64,000 nucleotides of DNA from Diplonema papillatum (taxonomy: Eukaryota > Euglenozoa > Diplonemea > Diplonemida > Diplonemidae), in assembly GCA_030068145.1 (NCBI GenBank), contig JAPJBO010000835.1, forward strand, positions 1 through 64,000, in the 5' to 3' direction. A program made the translations under genes and the position numbers. Below, one piece after another: positions 11,398 to 24,901 of this stretch (position 1 is the first letter of the stretch; every line of letters begins with the position of its first letter). Below the pieces are notes generated by a model, which had not been told where the DNA came from, did no database searches, and saw only the letters and a list, made by a program, of their open reading frames with translations.

Positions 11398-14300
11398 CTA
11401 GGCGTAGCTGTACTTCTTCTTGTAAACCTCGACAAGGTCGCTGCCTCCGATGTCCTTCAATACGCACGTGCTCCAGTGGTTCAGGATGACGTCTGAAGCT
11501 CCCGGTGAGTTGACATCCAATGAACACGATGTTCCGCCCGTCCTTTTAGAGATGTCTTCGAAGTTGGTACGGGCCCAGTCGGCAAGAACGAATGTGTGGA
11601 CTGGCACGCTTTTGGCAGCAAGGCGATCCGCTTCGCGGGCATAATCCGTCTTCATCTGGGGCCACCGACCGCTTGGGTTTGCGGGAGCATCGCCCATCAA
11701 GATCACCTGCGATACTCCGCCGGCTTCACTTTCATTGGCTGCGTGTGCAAGACCGACTTCGACGGCTTCCCCTCCATTGTTTCCTCCTTCGGCGACGACA
11801 GGGCTGATGAAGTGCAGCAGAGGTTCGGCCGAGCTACTCCACTTAGAGTGAACAAATGGCTTGTGGTTGTAATTCCGATAGATCGCCAGCTGCAACGCGA
11901 ACTCGGTTGTGACTCCTGCGTCGTGCATCGTCGCGAACAGTCGTTTGAACGTTTCGCATAAAACAGCCTTCGCGCTGTGTATCAAGCCTTTCATAGACCC
12001 AGTGCCATCCAGTAGAATAACAGACCTTGAACGTTGCCCCGTCTGTGGTCCTTTGTTCCGTGACAGCAGGGCTGAAGTCACTTCCGCCGGCGACAGTTTG
12101 TGCAGCTTCGACCGCAGATCCATCGAGGTACGGTGTAACAACTCGAGACTCTTCATCTCGGCCCCTTGCAAAGTCAGTGTTCTTCCAACATGTTCGCCAC
12201 TCTTCTTCACGAGGTTCTCGTACAGTGAGCTCTCCTTCGACATTGTCGTCGCTGTCTCGGCGCTAATTTGAAGTGCTTCAAGCCGTTCTGCATCCAATAC
12301 CATCGAAAAACTACCATTCTGTCCCTGCCGTGCCTGCCTGCCTTTGATTTGAATGTGTTCCGACGCAGAACCCATGAATGTCTGAATTCCGTGGATGCCA
12401 CCCGCCTCCAGAAGCCGGGAATCATACACGACGAAGTCTGTTCCCCTTCCGTATGTACGCGTTGCGAACGTGACGGTGCCCGACATTGCAGCACTGAGAG
12501 TAAGCCTCGCTTTCTCTGCGTGCGAAAATCCTTCTACCATTCTCGTCACGGTAAAGCTCTGCGTGTCTCCGACACGCTTCATATAGTCGTTCAATACGGC
12601 TGCCGACTCGAAGAAGACAAGTACAGCACGCTTCCCGCCGTCGCGTCGCTTTTCGACTTCTTGCATCAGCTGCGTGAAATGATTGTCCGAAGCTACAACA
12701 TCGCCCCCCTTCGGAAAGAATTTTAGCTGGCAGTCACCGTATACAGATGGCATCTTCACGATGGACATTAGCCCGAAGTCGAGCAGAATCTGCGATTCCG
12801 ATGACCCTTTGGATGGTAGCGTCCCGCTGGCTCCCAGCACATAGTCAAACTCCTCCTTCGCAAGGTGCGCGTACGAGAAATCGCCGATCCTGAACAGGAG
12901 GTACACTGCTGCTCGCAGGTGCTCCTCTCGCTGGGCAAGCCACTTCTCGGGATACCCGACCTCGCAGCGTTCATACGCCGCCCACATGTTTTGGTAGTCG
13001 CACGTCTTCGAGTAGTCGACGCAGTCATGATCAACGAATCCGACTTCCACAGCTCCCGTGTCCCGCAGCTTCTCCTCGTTAACTTGCCACTGGTTGCCTT
13101 GGTAGTCCTTCAAATCCTGAATCATGATTCGCACTGCTTCCGAGAACAACGGCTCAAAATGTTTGCAGCTCAACGCCGCTTTCTTGAACTCGTCCGTCGT
13201 CACCACCTGACGATATGCAATTGCTTCCTTGTCGCTTCGGTGCTCCCACAGGTAGTCCGTCAGGCACTTGATACCCGGGCTGGGACGCTTCAACGAAGCA
13301 ACGTAGCTTTGCCCGTAGAATGACTCCTCAAAGAATACGTCCACCTCATCTATCAGCAGGATCCTCTTCGACCCTGAGTTCCGCCAATCTTCGCAGCAAG
13401 GCTCTCCGTCAAGCTTCTTAGACACCTTCTCCCGTAGTTCATCGCCGCAGATCACGTTTTCAACGCATTGGTTGATCGTTCCGTAGAACACGTTGCGAAC
13501 GTCCAACAACTCGAACAAAGCTTTGAACGACGCCGAATCTCTTGTGCTCAGGTACGCACTGTAGCACGCAATATACGGCTGCAGCCCTGCGAAAGAATAG
13601 CAGATTGACAACACCGCCAGGATCAGCGACTTCCCTTCACCAGTACCCACTTGCACTAGTGAGCCTTCCAACGGCCTCCCCGTAGCCCATCCCAGGCCGC
13701 AGCAGATGGCCAAGATCTGGACTGTGTGTGGCTTTCTGCAGTACTCTCCGCCCACCGAGTTGCTGTCTCGCATCACGAGCGACCAGACTGCGCAAACGTG
13801 TGCCACAAGTTCTTCCAGATTGTGGAACAGGCTCCTATTCAGTTTGAACCCCGACAGTGCCTGTCGCAACCACCCTCTTGGTGTCATCTGCAAGCTTCTC
13901 CCTAAGGTCAGGGTCTTCTTCGCTAGATCTGTGACACCCTTGGTCACGTTGTCACGCACTAGCCCCCGAAAACACTGCGTGATACGAAGCACTGACTCCT
14001 CAAGGGCAGTCACCACCTCGGGCTTGACGTTGTTCGTCGACTGAAACTTCGCCAACAGCTGCGAAGGTGTCTGTCCGGATATGCGACTGTTGAAGATTTC
14101 GAGTGACGCCGCCTCAAATTCCGAGTATTCGCTGACAATCTGGGTGCCCACGCCGCCCTCAGACCTTCTGAGACATGCAGCAAGGTCCATCATCAACTTC
14201 ACTCGATCCTGTTTGTCGGACACCGCCTTCGCAACCCGTTTCAGCATGTCTCTGACCTTCATGCGAACTGGCCTGTTCCGACACTCAACGCTGTTCCCAA

Positions 14301-17300
14301 TTACTTGCAGTCCTATCAACGTCCGAGCAACGTCTTCAGTGCCCGTCGAAAGCACCAACAGCTTGTCTTCATGTGCCGACAAAGCGGCTACAACATCTTC
14401 TCGAGTATGCCTCGTGACCTCAACAACACCACTCACAGGGCACTCTTCGAGACTAGCAAGGTTGTTGACTACGTTGTTTGCAGCCGACCAGTCCTGCTTT
14501 GTGACCGCAGACATCCCCGCTTCTGAGAAACTTGCCATCGCATGTTGAAGAAGACTCGTCGTATTCGGCGGATTTGACAGGCCAGCCGCTGCTGCTGCCT
14601 CGGGCGACGTGGAATCCAGTGCCTTGATACTTGTCGTCAAACGTTGGTAATACTCCTTCCGAGCGACCGTGTCGGTCCGCGTCGTTACACTCGCTGCGAG
14701 GGATTTTATAACCGCCTCATGGTCTTTAAGTTTACGTGCAAGCTGCATCTTTCGAGACGGAACGTTGAACACAGCGTCGCGCATAACTTTAACAATACCC
14801 ACCATGCGTGGTGATGGTGCTTCGTCACTCTCCAACATTGACGCAGCTGTATCCGCAAGTTCCTGCAAAACGACCATGATATTTTCCACGTGCTCTACTT
14901 CACCCCATATTGAGCCCTCTGAGTAGCAGTCTCCCTCAACAAGCTCTACCAGCCTCTGCTTGAGGCCAAGCACCATGCCCGAAACACGACGAAGAACATC
15001 TGGAACTCTGGCACTGTTCATAACGAAGCCTTCAACTTTTTGCTTATCAGACGCATCACAGTGGGCCATTGCATCCCAGAACGGCGCAACGAACTCTCTC
15101 AAATGCTTCACACAACAGGTGGCCTTGTCTCCGGTACGCTGGCGAATGATACGAGCCGTCTTCAACGATGACTCAGCAAGGCTGGCCATCAGTGTTTTGC
15201 TCAGTTGCGCAACGTCAGGGTTACCAAATTGAACACAGCGCATCAGGAATCGTAAATCTGCGGGTTCAACCTGCCGTAACTCTACCTCGTGGAGTACCGT
15301 TTCCATCCCCGCATTTGCAGCCTCTTTCGTCTCCGGCGCTTTGGACATTTCGTCGATCACCGACAGGCGGCCGTCTGCTATCGCCTTCTCCACTCTCTTC
15401 TGCCCCTGCTCTGCATACTTTTGCACTTTGTTCTTTCGTTTGTTCATCTCTGATTGGAAGTGCACCGCGAGAGCCTTCTCCCCTACCTCGTGCAGACGTT
15501 TCAACACAGCTTCAAGCTTTTCCGACGAACCCATTGTTGACGTGATCACACATGCTTGCAATGACCTTTCTACGTGGTCACGAACTCTCTTTTGATCTGC
15601 GTGCCGCTCTGAATGAGCCAGCTTTTCGAATATCTCCCAATGCCGCAGTCCCCAATCCACAACGCTTGACTTCTCGAGTTCCTCCACGGACGCCTTCACT
15701 TCGTTGCGCTCTCTTTCGATGTTTGCTTTCAACGCTTCCTGCGTCGTCGGATCAAGAATCCCATGCACCACTCTAACTCTCTGCTTGCCTTTGACAACGC
15801 TACCCACCCGCCCCTCTCTTCCTCTCGATTTAGTCTGTCCACAACTTGGTTCTGCACGGTGCCACGCAGCTTGTCGATTTCGCTTCGCGCCTCGGCTTCA
15901 TGCCCGGACAAGAATGACAAGTCGCTTCTCTGCATCAAATCTAAGAAGTCAGCCGCCTTCGCAAGCGCATCGTCACCTTCTCTTCTCGTCCGCCGCTCAA
16001 GATTCTTTGCAAGAGATATGAGCCTGTCTTTCACACTAACTTGGAGTCGGCGCAGTAGGCTGTCACAAGCCAGGGCGTTCCCCAGCATCGCATACAACGT
16101 CGCCATCCTTCGTGCCTCTCCCAACACGGAGTCCACGTCTCCATCGTCCGAGAATTTGACGTCGACGCAGCGAGTGAGCTCCCGTTTCTTCTCGTTGTGC
16201 ATGTCGATGATGGTTTTGAACGACAACTTCCCTTCTGCATATCGGTCGAGTCCCACGAGTTGATCAGCAACCGAGTACATACGCAAGAAGTAGGAGTCGT
16301 CTTTCAACTCACTCTCTCGGATTCGCTGTTCCACACTTCGCAACTGGGATACGAGCCGCGTCACCACAGAGTGTTTGGTGGCGTAGTCTCTGTTCTTCGC
16401 ATCCGTGAAGAAACTGAACGCAGCCTCCAGGTCGTGCACCGCCTGGCGAAGGCCGCGAATGTCCCACTCGGTTCCCGGATCACTTGTAAGGTAGTCTTCA
16501 AGTATGGCGACGCACACTGCCGAGTTGGATGCCACTGTTGATCGGCGATCGTCGAAATGCTTTCGCAAAGTATGAAGGTGCACGTCCGCATCTGGGAATT
16601 CAATCCCGGCACGCTTTACCGCTTCAAGGAAGGCCAGCGACTCTTCCAGCTCCTCACTGTTGCAGTTCGGCACCTTTAACATGGCTTCGCACTCCGCAAT
16701 GCCTTGCTCCAATTCATCATACTGCGATAATCCCTCACGCTCTTCCAGAATGCGCTGCGTTTCACTGGTTTGCGACAATGGGTCGTTCTTTTGCACGACT
16801 GCTAACTGTTTTTGCACTTCCTCTAGCCTATTCCGCTGCTTGCAGAGCGAGTCCTCTACAGTGCAGGCCGCGTCATCAATGCTCGTCGGCGTCACTGAGA
16901 AGGCTGCGCAGCTGTCAAGCAACTTGTCTTCACTCTTCACCAGCTCCTCTTCCAAAGCACGTATGCCGCGCAGGCTAGCTTCCTTATAATCTTTGTTCTT
17001 TATGTTCGATTCGTGCGCAGTTTTTAGCGCATAGAAACTGTCGTAGCCGTGTTCACGCAGCAGCTCCTTCTGCTGACGTCTGCGCTTGTTGCGTAAGCGC
17101 ATTAGGGGCCTGCTGCATTCCACCTTCTGCTCAAGCGTGTTGAGCTCATCAGACGTCTCGTCCGCTCTCTTGAGCAGCCACCTCCGATAATCGCCGAAGG
17201 TCTGACAGTCGGACTCGGCCAGATGCATCCGCAATCGGTCGATGATGGACTTGGATGAGGCAAGTTGTTGCTCTCCTCGAACTAATTCGCTGATTTCGTC

Positions 17301-20300
17301 CGTCAACCGATTAACGACAACGACCACAGCTGCAGTAACCCGATCCGCCTTCAAGCTCGCCAACGAGGCGTACTTACAGAGAATCCGCAGGTACGGGTCT
17401 GTTGAAAGGATTTCACTGCGGAGTTGCTGCAGATCAGCAAGCCTGTCAGCCGGACTTCGTAGGAGGCGAGTGAGTTTCTTGAGGAAAGCGGTGTACGCTT
17501 CTGCATACGGCTGGTAGGAAGCCTCGACGGCTCGGGTGGCGCAGCTGAGTTGACTTCCGCTGACAAGCTTATGCAATCGTTGCAGCTTCTTCACGAAAGG
17601 CATGTGAGACGGGTGCAGCAGCTCCGCTTCGTTTCCAAGAGGTACATCGGTCAGCACGAAGCAAAGGTGATCCGAGATCGCATCATCTGCTGCTCTAGCA
17701 GCGTCGCCGGGTGCTTTCTCGAGCTCATGGAACACGATTCTCAATGCCCGATCCGACGTTGCCAGCGTCTCGGGACTCAGGTACTCTGACACAACATCAC
17801 ACACTCTTTGGGAAATGCTTGACATCTTCTCGCTGTACTTCGCATGCCACTGAGGTACTCCCAACGTGTCCGAAAGCTCGGTTCGAATAAAAGCCACAGT
17901 CTCCTGAGAGCGAACGCGAAGGAACGAGTCCTTCGCCTCCAGATTCGTCAACGCATCCCGAAACACGCCATCGACGGTTTGTTTGATTGCTGCCACCGCT
18001 TCGTTGAGCCGGTCGGTTCCGAATTCAACCGGTTTGCAGCTCAAAACATCATCCGCCTGCTGCAATCCGCGGACGAACAGGACACGGTCTTTCAGGTCGT
18101 TCCGTCGTCCCTGATCTACAAAATGTAAATCCGCAGCCAACTGCAGCGTTTCCTCCAAGTGTTTGTTCAGTGCATGGCGCAGTGCGATCGCTTCATCCAC
18201 GGCCACATTGAAACTGCTGCCGACATTCCGACATGTTCGCAGCGCATCGACAAAGGCGGCAGCCTTGTTGTCGAGGACTGCTACCTGCGCTGCCTCGCAT
18301 TCGGCGTTGACTCTTTCTCTGGCTCTAGCTTCGCTGTCGGTTAGCACCCTGACGCATCCTTCTTCTCTCAACGCCGTGGCGAGATACAAGCACTTCTTCC
18401 AGCCTTCCCTGCCGACAGTAGGGTTTGCCGCGGCTGCTTCATGAGCAGCGTCACAGAACAAAGCTACCAAGGCGCAGCTGTCGATCGCGACTTTGATTGG
18501 AAGTGCTTGCTGCATTCTTCGAAGCTGCTCTTCGCACTCCACAAGTTTCGAACCCGCTTGATCGTCAAACGAGGTGCTAATAGAAAATGCTTGCGCAGCC
18601 GAATCCCGCTGTTCGGTCATCCTTCGCACACAAGTATCCAAGCATGCAGTGCAGTCGTTCACTTCGTTCTGAATCATTCTGTTGCCAGGCAGCATTTCTG
18701 CCGCCAGCGTGAGCAGCAACGCCAAACTCTTTCCCACTCGTCCGAACTCTCCGAGCGAAAGCATTCGCTCAAGAGCTTCACGTTCAATGCGAACCTGGTT
18801 GACCAGTGCCCGGTCTGCGTTGGGGGGCAGGTCCATGTCGTTGAACACCTGAGGGGATGCAGCTGGCTTCTGTAAGCATGCGCGCAGTACATCGTCGGGT
18901 ACGCGCTGATGAGCAATGCTAGTGGTTGCGCCGGGCGCAATCTTTTGTGCAACGTCGTGCAAGAAATGAACCATCGCCTGTAAGTTGGGGTCTGTACTCC
19001 TTGTAGCTATTTCACGAATTTCGTGGTGCACTGCATAGGCATGCTCCGGCTCCAACTCGGGTTCCATCTTGCCGCCTGAAGGGTCGAAGCACCGGTTGCA
19101 TAGCGCTTGCAGCTCAGGGTCGTCTGTCCTCTTGACTTCCCGTTTCGTCCCGTCCCACGTGGCGAACATGAACACGCACGTGTCCGGCTTCAACTTCAAG
19201 AAGTACACTGCTCGCCCCGCAAGCACCTCCTCCTCCTGCAACTCGCGCTCACCGTCTCCTGCAGAACAACGGATGCACGGCAACTGGAGCTGTTGCTTCA
19301 AGAACTCGTACACCCGACGAAGGCGAACATCTGTCGCACTCTCTCTCCCAGCATCTGCGGTTACAGACGCCGCTTCCTCCGCAAGTGTCTCGTAGAAAGC
19401 CTCGCAGTTCTCCTTCACGCTTGTCATTGGAACGTTCTTCTTGTGACAATGAGTCAGCAAGACCGTCGAACTCCGAAGCATGTCTTCCAAGCAGTCCATC
19501 GACACCAGCGAAGCTATGTACTTCGCTGTTGTCTTCAGCGTGTGGCCACGAAGTCCGAAGTCAGCTTGTATGACGAACGCAACGCGAACACTGCGACAAC
19601 TCCGCAATGCAGCCCCAGCTGCCGTCCAGGATGCCAGCGTACGACCCGCACCCCTGCTGTCTTCCCAGCCTACGGTATCAACAAGGCTCACTGTGGAAGC
19701 ACCAACGCCTATCTCCACACTTTGTACGAACTCCGTCTCGCTCGTTGCGTTCTTGCCGATGCGGAACTTCGTTGTAATGGCGTTCTCAACTGACGCCTCA
19801 AGTCCTCCGTTGCGACGGTTGTATTGCAAGGTCTCGCCAGCGAGGTACAACAACGTCGTTGTCTTTCCTTGGTCTGTCATTCCCATCAGCGCGATGACGT
19901 CTTGCCCTTCTAGAGCTGCCTGCGCTGCGCTCTTCTCCACGACGAATCTCTCAACAGCGAGCCTTATGTCGAAGCAGTGAATCAGCTTCTTCACATCGGC
20001 CAATGTGTTCATCATGCGGACGCAGTCGCCCCGCTTGCCGAGAGTTTTGTATTCATGAAGCAGGGTATCCACTTCGCTCGAGGCGTAGCCTTCCTGCCTA
20101 ACCACGACAGGGACCCGTTCCCAGTTTGGAGGCACGACGCAGGTACCGAGACTCGCACAGACCACGTCCAGCAGCTCTGTGGCCGAACAAGACGCATCGT
20201 CGACAGCGTCTCCAGAACACTCCGCCTCCCCAGCCGCACTCTCGGTCGCTTTGCTCGCAGAAGCGAAGTCGGATGCTTCCTGCGGAGTTGCGGATGCCGC

Positions 20301-20303
20301 CAT
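11398..20303 (-). pseudogene. Copy B: GTPase / coiled-coil / SecA-like motor / vWA giant protein, one frameshift
   Basis: This is the best preserved copy. It starts at ATG 20303 and ends at TAG 11398-11400, about 2,970 codons, with no intron needed. Residues about 135-300 form a P-loop GTPase: G1 GMTDQGKT at 141-148, G3 DTVG at 209-212, and a THCHKK block at the G4 place. A long helical region with few recognisable motifs follows. The SecA-type motor has Walker A VGTGEGKS (about 13628-13650), Walker B ILLIDEVDVFF, LGASGTL, ATRTYGRGTDF and QIKGRQARQGQNGS. The C-terminal vWA domain has LLDGTGSM (MIDAS-like DxTxS) and ends in a Lys/Tyr-rich tail. One base is missing near 15758 relative to A and C, splitting the frame into about 1,515 and 1,453 codons. 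It may be an assembly error, so B could be a working gene. The substrate is unknown; it is not the chloroplast SecA. An ATP-driven, GTP-regulated unfolding or transport role is inference. Confidence 0.85.
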
Positions 20304-20690
20304 CTGGTTTCAGCGGAAGAAAACGCTCGTTTCTCGGTTGCTCCTTCTTCGGGTGTAAATTCTGCGGTTGTTTGCGTCAAGAGATGTTTTGTATGTACTT
20401 GGACAGAAACAGGTGCAGTACAGCTTTTGACAGCAATTGCTCGCCTCTTCTCGGAGACTCAAAAAAAGGAGTAGTCCTGCTTGAGGATCATACGTGGGAT
20501 ATGATCCGCTAGGCTTTCCCTGGCTCGCTTCGACTGAAGCTGCACGAGGGGGTGAAAGTTCGCTCGGCAGGCTGGAACTTGCGTACGTACAGAAAAAGCG
20601 ACAACCGATCAGCTGCACTACCGTCACCACATGGCTTGCTTTCGAACCAGCTCGCCGACTTTGCCATGCTGGTCGCAGCACAGTCCATAA

Positions 20691-20812
20691 AATGCAAAGA
20701 ATGTGGAAATAGACTGCTATGTGGAAATAGACTGCTATGTGGAAATAGACTGCTATGTGGAAATAGACTGCTATGTGGAAATAGACTGCTATGTGACAAT
20801 AGACTGCTATCG
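20691..20812 (+). repeat. 18-bp tandem repeat
   Basis: The unit gtggaaatagactgctat is repeated about six to seven times, the last with gac for gaa. It sits inside a degenerate unit of the adjoining 196-bp satellite, so it arose by local expansion there. Confidence 0.95.
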
Positions 20813-21905
20813 CAGCCTTGCGTTCGTTCGTGTGGAACGGCGTTGTGTTTTCCTTTTCAGCTCGTCCCGACGGTGAGGTACAGAGTATGCAGAGAGGCTG
20901 AGAAGGCCGGGATTAGAGTCACCGGCTGGGGTAGCCCCCTGAAACTGCTCGCCGATTTTTCAAGGCTGGTCGAAGCGCAATTGTGTGATGAATACAATGC
21001 AAAGAATGTATCAACAGAGTTCTTGTAGGCGGTGTTGTGTTTATGCGTCAGCTCGTCCGGACCGTTAGGTACAGAGTATGCAGAGAGGCTGAGAAGGCCA
21101 GGATTTAAGAGTCACCGGCTGTAGGGGTAGCCCCCTGAAACTGCTCGCCGATTTTTCAAGGCTGGTCGAAGCACAATTGTGTGATGAATAGAATGCAAAG
21201 AATGTATCAACAGAGTTCTTGTAGGCGGTGTTGTGTTTATGCGTCAGCTCGTCCGGACCGTTAGGTACAGAGTATGCAGAGAGGCTGAGAAGGCCAGGAT
21301 TTAAGAGTCACCGGCTGTAGGGGTAGCCCCCTGAAACTGCTCGCCGATTTTTCAAGGCTGGTCGAAGCACAATTGTGTGATGAATAGAATGCAAAGAATG
21401 TATCAACAGAGTTCTTGTAGGCGGTGTTGTGTTTATGCGTCAGCTCGTCCGGACCGTTAGGTACAGAGCATGCAGAGAGGCTGAGAAGGCCAGGATTTAA
21501 GAGTCACCGGCTGTAGGGGTAGCCCCCTGAAACTGCTCGCCGATTTTTCAAGGCTGGTCGAAGCACAATTGTGTGATGAATAGAATGCAAAGAATGTATC
21601 AACAGAGTTCTTGTAGGCGGTGTTGTGTTTATGCGTCAGCTCGTCCGGACCGTTAGGTACAGAGTATGCAGAGAGGCTGAGAAGGCCAGGATTTAAGAGT
21701 CACCGGCTGTAGGGGTAGCCCCCTGAAACTGCCCGCCGCCCTTTCAAGGTTGGTCGAAGCACCGATATGTGAAAAGAATGCAAAGAATGTGTCAACAGAC
21801 TGTGATTGCAGCCTTGCCGTCGTTCGTGTAGGCGGTATTGTGTTTTCGCTTCAGCTCGTCCGGACCGTAGGTACAGAGTATGCAGAGAGGCGGGATTTTT
21901 GAGTC
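20813..21905 (+). repeat. 196-bp satellite array
   Basis: Nearly identical units start at 21008, 21204, 21400 and 21596 (the word gtatcaacagag), exactly 196 bases apart, with diverged flanking units on each side. Each contains gtccggaccgttaggtacag, agtcaccggctgtaggggta and ctgaaactgctcgccg. No coding frame crosses the units. Confidence 0.95.
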
Positions 21906-24901
21906 ACCGACTATAGGGCGGAGTGGGGAGGGAGAGAAAAGAAAACTTTCAGTTCTTTTGAGCTGAAAGTATTTTATTATCGATTAGTCAACGTCTACGA
22001 CCGCTCAGGAAACGTCTTCGACGGAAGAACTCACGTACACCACGTACAGAGAAAGTTTCAATCACGCCCTCAAGTATGTAGAGTTGACCACGATAATAAA
22101 GAAGGGGGGCTTCGTTTACTTATTTTCGGGTCCCATCGACCGCAAGTGTCAAACTAGCCCACCCGAAGGCGGCTGTTTATTTCGAAGCCGGGTTTTCACT
22201 GCCGGCGGAAGTTGATTGGGTTGGCGTTTTCGAGCGTTATTTGTGGATTAGAAGGTCGGTATTTTAAAGTCTCCGGTTGACCGTAGAGGCTTGGGTATGG
22301 CGGGGGGTTGAGAAAAGTAAAAGAGTGCGACTCGTTTCGGGTGTTGTGTCACTCCGTTGTGAAACCTTGTGAGTCCCCTAACGCGTTTAGAGGGTGCTTG
22401 GGTTTGGGTAGGGTGTGGTCGTTCTGCTGCGGCGTGAAGAGCCAGGAAGTTTCGACGCTAATCTTCGACTCTTGATTAAGTTCACCGGGTTGCGTGCTCG
22501 TCAGGAAGATCCCGGTGCCTGGCTTTTCTTCTGGGTGGTTTCGTGTTGATCGGCGGCTGTGTGTTACGAGGCACGGATTAGGGGATGAAAAAAGGAAAAA
22601 GAAATGGGGGAGAAAAAGAAGGGGGGGAGAGGGGGAGAGGGGAAGTTGGGGTTTTGAGGGTTGTCCTCGGGGTACGGGGGGGGGGGTGGTTGGAGGGTTT
22701 GAGTGACAGAGGTTACCCTTGCGCTGTTCGCATGAGGGCTCGTTGGCTCGAAGAAGTGGAAGTAGCGTAGGTTATTGTTCGATGTTATTCTTACAGTCGT
22801 AAGATGTGATAAAAAAAATTTCGGTTCGTGCTTTTCGGATGAACAACGTTTTCTGTGGAGTTGTTCTTTTGCTTTTTTGGCGTTTAGTGTGGTTTTGAGG
22901 TTCGGTTTTTGCTGTGTCTTCTCTTTTTTGCTTGGTGTTATTTCGTCATTTCGATAAGTGCGTTCAGGGGGACCGCAGCAGACTTGCAGCACTCGCACCA
23001 TGCGGCTTGTACTCCCCCCTGGCCAAAGTGTAGACCTAAGGTCCATTGAAGCTTCCTATTTTTTACTTCAGAAACTCACTTCGAGGCTCAGAGAATACGC
23101 TTTTAGCGCAACGAGCATCTCTGGCAACACCCCCCGCAGTTGTAGTAGTAGTATGTGTCGTCTGCCGAAGCAGCCGGAGACAGCAGGCGCAGGGGGCAGG
23201 TCTTGCTTTACAATTCTCTTCTTCATGGAGACCCGCCCCCGGCAATCCTGACTGTCCAATCTCTGTCGCGAAAGGTTTGTGCCCTATAGTGATGAGGTGG
23301 TTGACCAGGCCCCAACGAAGCCTTATACACAACACGGCTACAACACGAGGATGCAGCCCTGCTTAGGTGTGCACTCAGCCATCACAGGGCCCCAGATCTC
23401 GCTACTTGACCTGACACAGCTGCCACCCAGAAGGCCGCAGCAGTAACCTTCGCAATGAAGGCACGCGCGGCTGAGTGTATGCAGGCGATCCATACAACAG
23501 CTGCATCAGACGCAGCTTGATCCGAGAGCTCGCTAGGGGAGGTGACGCTGCTCACCTGCCAGTCTTTCAACTGACTGCTGCCCCTTGCACACTCAGAGAA
23601 TACGCTTTTAGCGCAACGAGCATCTCTGGCAACGACCCCCGCAAAAAAAGCTAACAAGCTGACTGTTGTTTGGCGAACAGAGACCAGCTACCGACGCTGA
23701 CGGATCCAGCAGCCTTCGAAGGTGTGCTCACGGGTGGAGAGCGCGGGTGCAGATGGTCGCCCCCACCTAGCACTGTCACTTCGTGCTAGGTCTTGCTTGA
23801 GCGACAGAAGGTGGAAAGATTGGTCGAGAAAACACTCGACGTAGCTGTTTTGACTCCGAATGGGCAAATCTAATACAGCTTTGTTCTTCGCTTACACCGC
23901 CGTGTGATTTGTCGTGCTGGGGTAGACCCGCATGACCTCACGTCCGTTCGCGGTTCGGTAGTAACAGCACTTGGGATCCCTTCGGTTCTTTGTCTGGCAG
24001 TCTTCCAAGCTGGCGCTTATGTAAAACTGCAGCATCGAATAAATGCTGTTGGCGGTGGCAAATTGGAGCTCATATCGAAGCGATGGGCGGTTTTTCGGAA
24101 AGGTTGCCGACGCTGACGGGTCCAGCGGCCTTCGAAAGTGTACGCGCGGGTGGAGAGCGCAGGTTGAAATCGCCCTACCGTACCTGGCACTGTCACTTCG
24201 TGCTTGGTCAACGACGGCTGCTGTTTCGGAAGTGTTGCCGACGCTGACGGATCTAGCGGCCTTCGAAGGTTCACGGGTGCATGTTGAGATCGCCACCCCA
24301 CCCGGCACCGGCACACAGGGTCTCTTCGGGCGGCGGCAGACGCGGGTAGCGCCTTCGTATCACGAAGGCTTCCACAACGGCGAAGAAGGCCAGGACGGGT
24401 GCTGGACGCGGCATTGCAAGGCACCGCGCATTACCGTGCGCTGGGGTGTCATACTTCGACCCGAATCTAGCCTGGCCCACCCAACGGGAGGCGCGCAGCT
24501 TTAACTCGGTGTGGAGTGCAATGCTCCCTAACCCCACAAGGGAGCAGCTGCCGTCTTCTCATTGGATATATAAGTAAACCGACAACAAGAGTAGTTTCAG
24601 TGTTGCGGCCTCCCACCTATTCTACACCTCTCGTGTCACAGCACAAAGTCAGATTCGAGTCAAAACTCAACAGGGTCTTCTTTCCCCGCTGGCAGTTTCA
24701 AGCCCGTTCCCTTGACTGCTGTTTCGCCAGATAGTAGGTAGGGACAGAAGGAATCTCATTGGTCCATTCATGCGCGTCTTTCATTGCTAGAACATGAAGC
24801 AACGACTCTCGTCGTTGGCACCCCTTAACCGAAGAATTGCCGAGTTTTCCACTGCTGGATACGACCGCAGGCAAAATGGTGGTAGCATAGGGTGTCTGGG
24901 T
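21906..24901. other. Spacer between copies B and C with small duplications; no gene seen
   Basis: The block agagaatacgcttttagcgc occurs near 23091 and again near 23595. A block of about 100-130 bases with ccgacgctgacgg, cagc(g/a)gccttcgaa and gcactgtcacttcgtgct occurs near 23690 and 24107, with a partial third copy at 24238. Positions 23883-24030 belong to a dispersed family also found near 36915, 39950 and 56438. A G-rich stretch at about 22600-22700 and T-rich DNA follow. No frame looks like a real protein. Confidence 0.5.

Noticed and set aside
11398-15807. Bacterial SecA contamination or a plastid secA
   Set aside because: The protein is far too large, carries GTPase and vWA domains, is triplicated and is embedded among eukaryotic repeats and 5S rDNA.
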